This document shows positions 1 through 6,181 of a DNA stretch of 6,181 nucleotides, piece after piece. The DNA is taken from positions 1 through 6,181 of the forward strand of contig DOZP01000328.1 of assembly GCA_003517945.1 (NCBI GenBank), in the 5' to 3' direction. Under the pieces are notes generated by a model. The model saw only the letters and a list, made by a program, of their open reading frames with translations, searched no databases and had not been told where the DNA came from. Both the position numbers and the translations under genes were made by a program. Every line of letters starts with the position of its first letter. Position 1 is the first letter of the stretch. The DNA is from Porphyromonadaceae bacterium (GTDB taxonomy: Bacteria > Bacteroidota > Bacteroidia > Bacteroidales > Tannerellaceae).

Positions 1-1523
1 TTGATATACTTGTATAATGCACCGTCTGTAGTATTCACACCGCGGTTTTCTTCCAGAAAAACATTATCCCACGAGACCGAGGCTCTGGCTCCCAATCCTT
101 TTGTTATGAAATCCAATTTTTGCTCCAACACAAAGTCGGTAGTCAACCGGGTAGTCGTGCGGGTGTTTTGCGGAGACAATGCTAATCCCGAAACCGAGTT
201 ATTGGCATTATTTACCGGGTCGTATCCCCATGCGCCATCGCTGTAACGAGGCATAAATACGTTAGGAGGGGTTGTATACACGCTACCCCAAATGTTGTAT
301 TCGTATGCTGTGCGCGGGCCTTGCCTCACACCATGCGAACCTGCAATATTTGTTTTTAACAGGGTCGTTTTGGTCAATTGGAAGTCAAGGTTACTACGCA
401 TATTAACACGATTATATCCATAAGTAGTTTGGTATCCGCGTCCGTTGTCGTATTCCTTAAACAAGTCGCCTTCGTGCTGATAGTCGATAGCGGCATAGTA
501 TTTCACAAATTTGGTACCTCCGCTTACGCTCACATTCACATTCTCGGAAAAGGCTTGATTCTTAAACATCCAGTCTGCCCAGTCGACATTAGGATAACGT
601 TCCATTTCCTCCAGATTAGCCGGGTGACGGTATTTATCTATAAGTGTTTGCGGCATCATATAAGTCCATGAGTCGGGAGTCAACCCTATTTCGTATTCCA
701 ACGCATCATTCCGAAGCATGAAGGCATCATACGAATCAAGTTTGTTGGGCAATTTGGATGGCATCTTCAGCACCATATTGGCGCTGGCATTGATAGTTGC
801 TTTGCCATCTTGTCCACGCTTTGTTGTAATCAGAATTACGCCATTAGCACCTTTTACCCCATATACGGCTGTTGCCGAAGCATCTTTCAATACCGAAATC
901 GATTCAACCGAATTAATATCGAGGCCGGCCATCGGGCGTTCGATACCATCCACCAAAACCAGTGGTGAACTGTTGTTCCAGGAACTCATACCACGAATCA
1001 TAATTCGTGGGTCTTCTTCACCGGGCATACCCGTACTGGCTGTTGTTATAACCCCCGGCAAATTACCAGTCAAGGCCGACCCCAAGTCCGATACACCCCC
1101 CGAACGTTCAAGCACTTTGGACGAGGTCTGTGTAATGGCGCCTACCACACTCACTTTCTTTTGCTGGCCGTAACCCACTACCACTACTTCATCTAAGATT
1201 TGTGAGTCATCTTTTAAAACCACTCTTATAGTCCCTCTGCTTGTGGCCCTCACCTCTTGCGTCGTCATTCCGACGTATGAAACGATAAGAGTTGAATTCT
1301 CACCGGGAACCACTAAAACAAAATTACCGTCCAAATCAGAGACCGTACCTACTGACCGGGCATTTTTTACGATAATGGAAGCTCCAATAACAGGCTCATC
1401 ATTGTCGTCTACAACTGTTCCTCTCACCGTTGTTCTTTGCTGTGCCAAAACCGTCAGGCTACAGAACACCGTAAACAGAAACGAGTAGAAAATCTTTTGA
1501 AATTGTTTTCTCGCATTTTTCAT
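1..1523 (-). CDS. SusC/RagA-family TonB-linked outer-membrane transporter, N-terminal half (partial)
   Basis: Minus-strand translation from the ATG at 1523-1521 stays open for 507 codons to the window edge, so the 3' part is missing; family members are usually about 1000 residues. Residues 1-28 form a signal peptide (basic start, hydrophobic core, end VLAQ). Residues about 31-105 are a carboxypeptidase-D regulatory-like beta-sandwich (RGTVVDDNDEPVIGASI, later DLDGNF and VSYVGM). The family hallmark DEVVVVGYG lies at 111-119. The plug domain follows, with IRG at 176-178, PLVLVDGIERP at 187-197, SVLKDASATAVYG at 210-222 and GANGVILITTKRG at 225-237. Barrel strands begin after about 240, including PNVDWADWMFK at 311-321. 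No STN domain precedes the beta-sandwich, so anti-sigma signalling through this protein is unlikely (inference). Family role: TonB-driven import of oligosaccharides with a SusD lipoprotein lid, normally encoded just downstream. Specificity cannot be read from the sequence; neighbouring hydrolases suggest hemicellulose. Confidence 0.97.
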   Translation of the reverse strand, partial: MKNARKQFQKIFYSFLFTVFCSLTVLAQQRTTVRGTVVDDNDEPVIGASIIVKNARSVGTVSDLDGNFVLVVPGENSTLIVSYVGMTTQEVRATSRGTIRVVLKDDSQILDEVVVVGYGQQKKVSVVGAITQTSSKVLERSGGVSDLGSALTGNLPGVITTASTGMPGEEDPRIMIRGMSSWNNSSPLVLVDGIERPMAGLDINSVESISVLKDASATAVYGVKGANGVILITTKRGQDGKATINASANMVLKMPSKLPNKLDSYDAFMLRNDALEYEIGLTPDSWTYMMPQTLIDKYRHPANLEEMERYPNVDWADWMFKNQAFSENVNVSVSGGTKFVKYYAAIDYQHEGDLFKEYDNGRGYQTTYGYNRVNMRSNLDFQLTKTTLLKTNIAGSHGVRQGPRTAYEYNIWGSVYTTPPNVFMPRYSDGAWGYDPVNNANNSVSGLALSPQNTRTTTRLTTDFVLEQKLDFITKGLGARASVSWDNVFLEENRGVNTTDGALYKYI

Positions 1524-1717
1524 TACAATTAGTTTAAAATATTACACATTTCTCTTTTCAGCCACCTTATATAATTAAGATAGTTAATAATTAATCATTC
1601 ATTCTTACTACTATATTCCATGTTATTATAATTTAAGTGTTAATGAATTTTCTTATACATTTGTTAGTGTTGATTGTATAAACGGTTTTTTATTCATAAA
1701 ATAAAAGCTGTTTTTAT
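1524..1717 (-). other. Long AT-rich 5' leader of the susC-like gene
   Basis: If transcription starts about 7 bases past the -7 box at 1731-1724, the transporter mRNA has an untranslated leader of about 190 bases. It is very AT-rich and has no convincing gene. A 7-bp inverted repeat TTATACA / TGTATAA lies at 1653-1659 and 1675-1681 with a 15-base loop, and an A/T-only-stem hairpin at about 1699-1720 overlaps the presumed start. Both are weak. The bases before the ATG (AAACTAATTGTA in sense direction) have no Shine-Dalgarno sequence, as is normal in this phylum. Long leaders are common for susC genes, and post-transcriptional control here is possible but unproven. Confidence 0.4.
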
Positions 1718-1723
1718 TTACTG

Positions 1724-1731
1724 CAAAGTTA
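1724..1731 (-). promoter_or_regulatory. Predicted -7 box TAACTTTG of the susC promoter
   Basis: Read on the minus strand, these bases are TAACTTTG, an exact match to the Bacteroidota -7 consensus TAnnTTTG. I see no TTTG at the usual -33 distance, which suggests the promoter depends on an activator. The nearest ATGTWACAT site ends 29 bp upstream. The same spacing recurs at the opposite promoter, and this is the main support for the call. Confidence 0.65.
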
Positions 1732-1760
1732 GGTCACAATGTAAAACCGCATACGCAATT

Positions 1761-1832
1761 ATGTTACATGGTCTTTTTTAATCATTACATACTTTGCTTT
1801 TAATGTTACATCTATCTTTGCTCATGTAACAT
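1761..1832 (-). repeat. 21-bp-periodic ATGTWACAT operator array, susC side
   Basis: Four positions spaced exactly 21 bp apart. ATGTTACAT is at 1761-1769, a degenerate site TCATTACAT at 1782-1790, ATGTTACAT at 1803-1811 and ATGTAACAT at 1824-1832. Read toward susC, they are ATGTAACAT, ATGTAATGA, ATGTAACAT and ATGTTACAT. The 9-mer is a palindrome around a central A/T. With start at about 1717, the proximal site is centred near -48. A looser ATGTAAAAC at 1739-1747 is nearly in step. The 21-bp period is two helical turns, so all sites face one side of the DNA; this is the layout used by direct-repeat-binding AraC-type activators. The binding protein is not known from this window. Confidence 0.78.
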
Positions 1833-1932
1833 ATCGGCTTTATGAGGAAAGGATGAAAATCGCTCTGTAAAAGGTCGGTGACAGTTCTACGGGATGCCGG
1901 CGATGCTTCGCTGAGTAATTTTTATCCCCCTT
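1833..1932. other. Spacer between the two operator arrays
   Basis: One hundred bases separate the arrays, less AT-rich than the flanks. I see no gene: the plus-strand ATG near 1842 meets a stop after four codons. A small possible hairpin (GCGA, TGCT loop, TCGC) lies around 1900-1912. The symmetry axis of the whole control region falls in the middle, at 1882.5, but the spacer sequence itself is not obviously palindromic. Confidence 0.5.
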
Positions 1933-2004
1933 ATGTAACAATGAAGATACTAATTGAAACAAACTGCGGTCGGTATGTAACATTGGGAAAAGGCTATGTA
2001 ACAA
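1933..2004 (+). repeat. 21-bp-periodic ATGTWACAT operator array, GH43-GH3 side
   Basis: Four positions again 21 bp apart. ATGTAACAA is at 1933-1941, a degenerate TTGAAACAA at 1954-1962, ATGTAACAT at 1975-1983 and ATGTAACAA at 1996-2004. All read in the direction of the GH43 gene. The proximal site is centred at 2000, near -48 of the predicted start. The array is the base-exact mirror image, in position, of the one at 1761-1832. The two arrays are 109 bp apart (1824 to 1933), which is not a multiple of 21. Each array is therefore phased to its own promoter rather than to the other array. Confidence 0.78.
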
Positions 2005-2033
2005 ATATTTAAAGTAATATGAAAATATATGGT

Positions 2034-2041
2034 TAATTTTG
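2034..2041 (+). promoter_or_regulatory. Predicted -7 box TAATTTTG of the GH43-GH3 operon
   Basis: TAATTTTG matches TAnnTTTG exactly and lies 29 bp after the last operator site, the same distance as on the other strand. The bases between contain no TTG, so a -33 element is lacking here too. The predicted start near 2048 gives a leader of about 85 bases. Confidence 0.62.
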
Positions 2042-2053
2042 ACTGCATCAATT

Positions 2054-2079
2054 TTATGTATACCTCTGCCGGTACATAA
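2054..2079 (+). other. Possible stem-loop in the GH43 mRNA leader
   Basis: TTATGT (2054-2059) plus ACC (2062-2064) can pair with GGT (2071-2073) plus ACATAA (2074-2079), leaving a 2-base bulge (2060-2061) and a 6-base loop. It would begin about 6 bases into the transcript. A 5' stem-loop could stabilise the mRNA. The arms also resemble the operator motif (ATGTA, TACAT), so a DNA site is an alternative. This is weak evidence. Confidence 0.3.
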
Positions 2080-2132
2080 TGATGAAGATTGAATACAAAC
2101 TAATTTATTTATATTGTTAATAACAAATTGAT

Positions 2133-3470
2133 ATGAAAAGACGATTTTATGTATTATCATTCATTATGCTGATTGCTGCCAATTGCACGTTGTCGGCTCA
2201 GAATCCGTTTATTACCGGTCAGTTTACCGCCGATCCCACTGCCAGGGTGTTTGATGGTAAAATATATGTGTATCCGTCTCATGATATCCGCAGTCCGATA
2301 GAGCGGTTGGAAAAATGGTTTTGCATGGCCGACTACCATGTATTTTCATCGGAAAACCTGACCGACTGGACTGATCACGGGATGATTGTCAGCCAGGACG
2401 ACGTTGCCTGGGTGAAACCTGACTCTTATTCCATGTGGGCGCCCGACTGTGTGACCCGCAACGGAAAGTATTATTTCTATTTTCCGACTACGCCCCGTGA
2501 TACTACTGCAGGAAGAGGTTTTGCCGTAGGAGTTGCTATTGCGGATAAACCGTACGGCCCTTTTACTCCCATGGCCGATCCTATCAAAGGAGTAAAAGGA
2601 ATTGATCCTTGTGTATTTGTCGATAAGGACGGGCAGGCTTATATATACTGGTGCGGAGGAAGCAAAATGCATGCGGCAAAGTTGAAGGATAACATGACGG
2701 AGCTTGCTGCCGATCCTGTTCAGATCGCAAATCTTCCCAAAGGATTTATGGAAGGCCCCTTCGTATTTGAGCGTGGCGGCATGTATTATTTTACATTTCC
2801 GTGGGTGCAGGACAAAACGGAAACATTGGCTTACGCTATAGGCCGTTCTCCTATGGGGCCTTTTGATTTCAAAGGGCTCATCATGGATCAATGGCCTTCC
2901 GAATGTTGGACGAATCATCATTCAATTGTTGAATACAACAATCAGTGGTACTTGTTTTATCATCATAATGATTATTCGCCGGAGTTCGACAAAAACAGGT
3001 CGGCACGCATTGATTCGCTATTCTTTAATCCGGATGGCAGCATTCAAAAAGTGAAACCTACCTATCGGGGAGTGGGCGTGACGCAGGCTACAAGTAAAAT
3101 TCAGCTTGACCGTTACAGTGATATAGGCGAAGGCGCCCGGATTGAGTTTTTGGATGGAGACCATAAATTTGAAGGTTGGAAAACGATATTCGCCGGAAAT
3201 AATAGTTGGGTGCGGTATAATACCGTTGATTTCGGAAAGCAGGAATTAAAACGTGTAAAAGCCAGAGTGATGGCGGAATCAGGAGGAGTTTTACAAGTCA
3301 GGGTGCAAGGTGCGGAAGGAGTTGTTGTTTCGGAAATAAAGATTCCAAGCACGAAAAGATTTCTGGTGATAGATTCTCCTGTTACCGGCAATCCGGGAGG
3401 GATTCAACATCTGTTTGTTCTTTCCGGCAGCCATCAGCCTGTGGAAATAGATTGGATAAGTTTTGAATAA
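2133..3470 (+). CDS. Secreted glycoside hydrolase family 43 enzyme with C-terminal CBM6-like module
   Basis: A 445-residue protein. Residues 1-22 are a signal peptide ending TLSAQ, typical of exported Bacteroidota proteins. Cys18 lies in AANC, a poor lipobox, so a soluble periplasmic protein is favoured. Residues about 25-315 fit the five-bladed GH43 propeller. Likely catalytic residues are the base Asp34 in TADPTARVF, the pKa-modulating Asp158 in GIDPCVFVDKDG and the acid Glu207 in MEGPFVFE. MWAPDCV at 101-107 is another family-typical stretch. Residues about 325-445 look like a CBM6 sandwich (SWVRYNTVDFG at 358-368, VEIDWISF at 437-444). GH43 enzymes invert configuration and mostly remove arabinofuranose or xylose from hemicellulose; alpha-L-arabinofuranosidase or beta-xylosidase is likely, but subfamily and linkage cannot be fixed by eye. 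The start ATG directly precedes the signal peptide and is preceded by AT-rich sequence. It is first in an operon with the GH3 gene. Confidence 0.95.
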   Translation: MKRRFYVLSFIMLIAANCTLSAQNPFITGQFTADPTARVFDGKIYVYPSHDIRSPIERLEKWFCMADYHVFSSENLTDWTDHGMIVSQDDVAWVKPDSYSMWAPDCVTRNGKYYFYFPTTPRDTTAGRGFAVGVAIADKPYGPFTPMADPIKGVKGIDPCVFVDKDGQAYIYWCGGSKMHAAKLKDNMTELAADPVQIANLPKGFMEGPFVFERGGMYYFTFPWVQDKTETLAYAIGRSPMGPFDFKGLIMDQWPSECWTNHHSIVEYNNQWYLFYHHNDYSPEFDKNRSARIDSLFFNPDGSIQKVKPTYRGVGVTQATSKIQLDRYSDIGEGARIEFLDGDHKFEGWKTIFAGNNSWVRYNTVDFGKQELKRVKARVMAESGGVLQVRVQGAEGVVVSEIKIPSTKRFLVIDSPVTGNPGGIQHLFVLSGSHQPVEIDWISFE

Positions 3471-3484
3471 AATAAAAAGTGAAG

Positions 3485-6127
3485 ATGAAGAAAATAGTAG
3501 TAAGAACGATCTGCTTATCGTTGCTTTTCGCCGGTCTGGCAGGTTGCGGGCCGAAATATAAATACTCGTTTCAAAACCCCGATTTGCCGGTAGACGAACG
3601 GGTAGAAAACTTGTTGAGTTTGCTGACCATCGAGGAAAAAGCCGGATTGATGGTGAACTCCTCCAAACCCGTTCCCCGTTTGGGGATCCCGGCGTATGAC
3701 TGGTGGAACGAAGCGCTGCATGGCGTAGCTCGTTCGGGACTGGCTACCGTGTTCCCGCAAGCCATCGGCATGGCAGCTACATGGAACGAACCCGGACACT
3801 TGGAAACCTTTACCACCATCTCCGATGAAGCCCGTGCGAAGTATAACGAAGCGGTGCGCAACGATAACCGGGGACGGTATTACGGGTTGACGTTCTGGAC
3901 GCCGAATATCAACATCTTCCGTGATCCGCGTTGGGGGCGTGGACAGGAAACCTATGGGGAAGATCCGTATCTGACTACTCGCCTGGGTGTTGCTGCCGTA
4001 AAAGGTTTACAGGGTAATGACCCCGATTATTATAAGACGCACGCCTGCGCCAAACATTACGCCGTGCACAGCGGCCCGGAGTGGAACCGGCATTCTTACG
4101 ATGCTACGGTGTCGAACCGTGACCTGTGGGAAACGTATCTGCCGGCCTTCAAGGCGCTGGTGCACGAAGCGGGCGTCAGGGAAGTCATGTGTGCCTACAA
4201 CGCCTATGAGGGACAACCGTGCTGCGGGAGCGATCTGTTGCTGACCGACATCCTGCGGAACCGGTGGGGATACGACGGTATGGTGGTGTCCGACTGCTGG
4301 GCCATCAACGATTTTTTTGTAGAGACCAACCACGCCACGCATCCCAATCCGGAATCTGCGGCGGCCGATGCGGTTATCCATTCCACTGACCTGGAATGTG
4401 GAAGCACGTATGAAAATCTGGTGAAGGCGGCGGCGAGCGGCCTGATCTCCGAAGAGCAGATCAACCAATCGCTTCGCCGGGTGTTGCGGGGATGGTTTGA
4501 ACTCGGCATGTTGGATCCCGCACAAAGAGTACCCTGGAGCGACATGCCTTATTCCATCGTCGACTCGCCCGAACACCGGGCGCAGGCCTTGAAGGTGGCG
4601 CGCGAATCCATGACCTTGCTGAAGAATGAAAACGTATTGCCGCTACGCAAAGACGTGAAACGCATCGCCGTGATTGGCGCCAATGCGGCCGATAGTGTTA
4701 TGCTGTGGGGAAATTACAATGGTTTTCCTTCGGCAACGACGACCATACTCGATGGCATCAAAGCCAAAGTCCCCGCTGCCGAGGTTATCTATGATAAAGG
4801 TTGCGACCTGGTTGATCCCTGGGTAAGAACTTCCCTGTATGAAGGGTTCGAAAGCGAGGCGAACGGAGCGAGCGGGCTGAAAGTGGAGTTCTATAATAAC
4901 AACGAATGGAAAGGCGAACCTGCCGCAACGGTTGTGAATGCCGAGGGTATCAATTATAACAACTCCGGCGGAACGGCGCTTGCCCAGGGAGTAAATATGG
5001 AGCAAACTTCTACCCGCATTTCGGGCGTATTTACCGCCCCTTATTCCGGAGAAATCGTATTCTCGGCCCGCACGTCCGACAAATACACACTCTTTGTGGA
5101 TGGTAAAGAGGTGTTGTCGAAAACCGGACGTGAAGCCAATGTACCTACCGAATATACCCTGCCTGCTGAGGAAGGGAAAAAGTATGCTGTAAAACTGGAG
5201 CAGGCTCAAACCGGTCGCCGGGTGAGCATTGATTTCTCCGTCTTCCGTAAAGAACAGGCCGAGTTTGCGGAACTCACCAAACGTATCCGCGATGTCGATG
5301 TGATTGTTTACGTCGGCGGCTTGTCTCCCCGTTTGGAAGGAGAAGAAATGGCCGTCAATGCAGAGGGTTTCAAGGGGGGTGATAAGGAGTCGATCAATCT
5401 TCCCGCTGTGCAATGCCGTCTCCTTGCCGACCTGAAAAAGACAGGAAAGCCGGTGATATTTGTTCTTTGTACAGGCAGCTCACTGGCGTTGGAACAAGAC
5501 GAAAAGAACTATGACGCACTGCTTTGCGCTTGGTATGGCGGACAAGCCGCCGGGACTGCCGTGGCCGATGTGCTGTTTGGCGACTATAACCCCGCCGGAC
5601 GTTTGCCGGTAACCTTCTACCGCACACTCGAACAATTGGACGGCGCGTTGGAAAAAGCGGACAATCCGCAACATACCGGTTTCCAGAACTACAACATGGC
5701 AGGGCGTACCTACCGGTATATGAAAGAAACGCCTCTTTACCCCTTCGGACACGGCTTGAGTTATTCGGCGTTCGAGTATGGCCAGGCAAAAGTAGCGGAA
5801 AGCAAGATCAAGGCGGGAGAAGGTATGACCATCACGATTCCCGTCACCAATGCTTCCGACCGGAATGGAGAAGAAGTCGTTCAGGTATACGTAAAACGCA
5901 ATGATGATCCGCAGGCGCCGGTCAAATCGCTTCGTGCTTTTCAGCGGGTAACTATCGCGTCGCGGCAGGCGCAGAACGTCGAACTGAATATCCAACCCGA
6001 TGCCTTTGCATTCTATGACGAAACGGTCGATGACCTGAAAGTCAAGGCAGGCAGCTATACGATTCTGTACGGTGGCACTTCAGCCGATTCGGGCCTGAAA
6101 AGTATAGACGTAACGGTTGAACTTTAA
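3485..6127 (+). CDS. Lipoprotein glycoside hydrolase family 3 enzyme with PA14 insertion, probable beta-xylosidase
   Basis: From the ATG at 3485 the protein has 880 residues. A GTG at 3479 in frame would add two, but ATG is preferred; it lies 14 bases after the GH43 stop, so the two genes form an operon. Residues 1-21 are a lipoprotein signal with lipobox LAGC (Cys21). No acidic export signal follows the Cys, which suggests a periplasm-facing outer-membrane lipoprotein (inference). The GH3 barrel spans about 35-340, with TPNINIFRDPRWGRGQETYG at 139-158, KHYA at 190-193 and the nucleophile Asp270 in VVSDCWAI. The second GH3 domain, about 370-715, is interrupted by a PA14 domain at about 462-588. 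The acid/base Glu is in RLEGEEM (616-622). A fibronectin-III-like domain closes the protein (about 765-875). The GGLSPRLEGEEM stretch and the PA14 insert resemble Prevotella Xyl3A-type xylosidases (from memory of the family); beta-glucosidase or mixed activity is possible. GC content is visibly higher than in GH43. Confidence 0.96.
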   Translation: MKKIVVRTICLSLLFAGLAGCGPKYKYSFQNPDLPVDERVENLLSLLTIEEKAGLMVNSSKPVPRLGIPAYDWWNEALHGVARSGLATVFPQAIGMAATWNEPGHLETFTTISDEARAKYNEAVRNDNRGRYYGLTFWTPNINIFRDPRWGRGQETYGEDPYLTTRLGVAAVKGLQGNDPDYYKTHACAKHYAVHSGPEWNRHSYDATVSNRDLWETYLPAFKALVHEAGVREVMCAYNAYEGQPCCGSDLLLTDILRNRWGYDGMVVSDCWAINDFFVETNHATHPNPESAAADAVIHSTDLECGSTYENLVKAAASGLISEEQINQSLRRVLRGWFELGMLDPAQRVPWSDMPYSIVDSPEHRAQALKVARESMTLLKNENVLPLRKDVKRIAVIGANAADSVMLWGNYNGFPSATTTILDGIKAKVPAAEVIYDKGCDLVDPWVRTSLYEGFESEANGASGLKVEFYNNNEWKGEPAATVVNAEGINYNNSGGTALAQGVNMEQTSTRISGVFTAPYSGEIVFSARTSDKYTLFVDGKEVLSKTGREANVPTEYTLPAEEGKKYAVKLEQAQTGRRVSIDFSVFRKEQAEFAELTKRIRDVDVIVYVGGLSPRLEGEEMAVNAEGFKGGDKESINLPAVQCRLLADLKKTGKPVIFVLCTGSSLALEQDEKNYDALLCAWYGGQAAGTAVADVLFGDYNPAGRLPVTFYRTLEQLDGALEKADNPQHTGFQNYNMAGRTYRYMKETPLYPFGHGLSYSAFEYGQAKVAESKIKAGEGMTITIPVTNASDRNGEEVVQVYVKRNDDPQAPVKSLRAFQRVTIASRQAQNVELNIQPDAFAFYDETVDDLKVKAGSYTILYGGTSADSGLKSIDVTVEL

Positions 6128-6181
6128 TATCCTACAGCCCGTTTAGCCACGGTTTACTGTGCTGCCAACGATTTGATAATG
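6128..6181. other. Short tail after the GH3 gene, nothing identified
   Basis: The 54 bases after the GH3 stop contain no recognisable hairpin followed by a T-run and no clear gene start. The operon may continue or end outside the window. Confidence 0.5.

Noticed and set aside
1..1488. Several plus-strand open frames of 81-151 codons
   Set aside because: They are antisense shadows of the susC-like gene, whose minus-strand translation matches the family motifs throughout.
1813..1820. TATCTTTG on the plus strand, a match to the -7 consensus
   Set aside because: It lies inside the susC-side operator array between two sites and would give a leader of about 300 bases. The box at 2034-2041 has the geometry shared with the opposite promoter. 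A secondary start cannot be excluded.
1761..2004. Regularly spaced repeats as a CRISPR array
   Set aside because: Only 9 bases per 21-bp unit are conserved, the units are too short, and the arrays align with promoters rather than with a cas locus.
1761..2004. Opposed arrays as inverted repeats of an invertible (phase-variable) segment
   Set aside because: Beyond the 9-mers the two sides share no sequence, and the arrangement is fully explained by two divergent promoters.
1840..2160. Minus-strand open frame of 106 codons
   Set aside because: It crosses the operator array, the predicted GH43 promoter and the GH43 start codon. It has no family motif or leader, and its composition looks like translated AT-rich non-coding DNA.
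4643..5413. Minus-strand open frame of 256 codons
   Set aside because: It is antisense to the GH3 gene, whose reading frame carries recognised domains here (second GH3 domain and PA14). The minus frame shows no recognisable motif.
6128..6181. Terminator after the GH3 gene
   Set aside because: I could find no stable hairpin followed by a T-run in the available 54 bases.

Overview
The window looks like part of a polysaccharide utilization locus (PUL) from a member of the Bacteroidota, most likely Bacteroidales. The evidence is a SusC/RagA-type TonB-dependent transporter, secreted glycoside hydrolases of families GH43 and GH3, AT-rich translation start regions without a strong Shine-Dalgarno sequence, and -7 boxes of the TAnnTTTG type used by the Bacteroidota primary sigma factor. 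I cannot name the species.

Layout. Positions 1-1523 (minus strand) hold the first 507 codons of a SusC-like outer-membrane transporter. The gene runs off the left edge, so its C-terminal half and any susD partner lie outside. Positions 1524-2132 are a 609-base divergent intergenic region. Positions 2133-3470 (plus) encode a secreted GH43 enzyme with a C-terminal CBM6-like module. After 14 bases comes a lipoprotein GH3 enzyme (3485-6127, plus) with an inserted PA14 domain and beta-xylosidase-type motifs. The last 54 bases hold nothing I can identify.

Working model. The SusC channel would import hemicellulose oligosaccharides, probably xylan- or arabinoxylan-derived. The GH43 enzyme would remove arabinose or xylose units, and the GH3 enzyme would release terminal sugars, probably both in the periplasm. 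The surface endo-enzyme, SusD and the regulator are not in the window.

The most striking feature is the intergenic region. It carries two arrays of a 9-bp palindromic motif, ATGTWACAT, in register every 21 bp (two helical turns), four positions per array. Each array ends exactly 29 bp upstream of a TAnnTTTG box, one facing susC and one facing GH43-GH3. The whole arrangement is mirror-symmetric to the base about position 1882.5. Neither promoter shows a -33 TTTG element. This looks like a double, mirror-image activator platform that switches on transporter and enzymes together. The regulator is unknown; an AraC-type DNA-binding domain, as in hybrid two-component PUL regulators, is one candidate.
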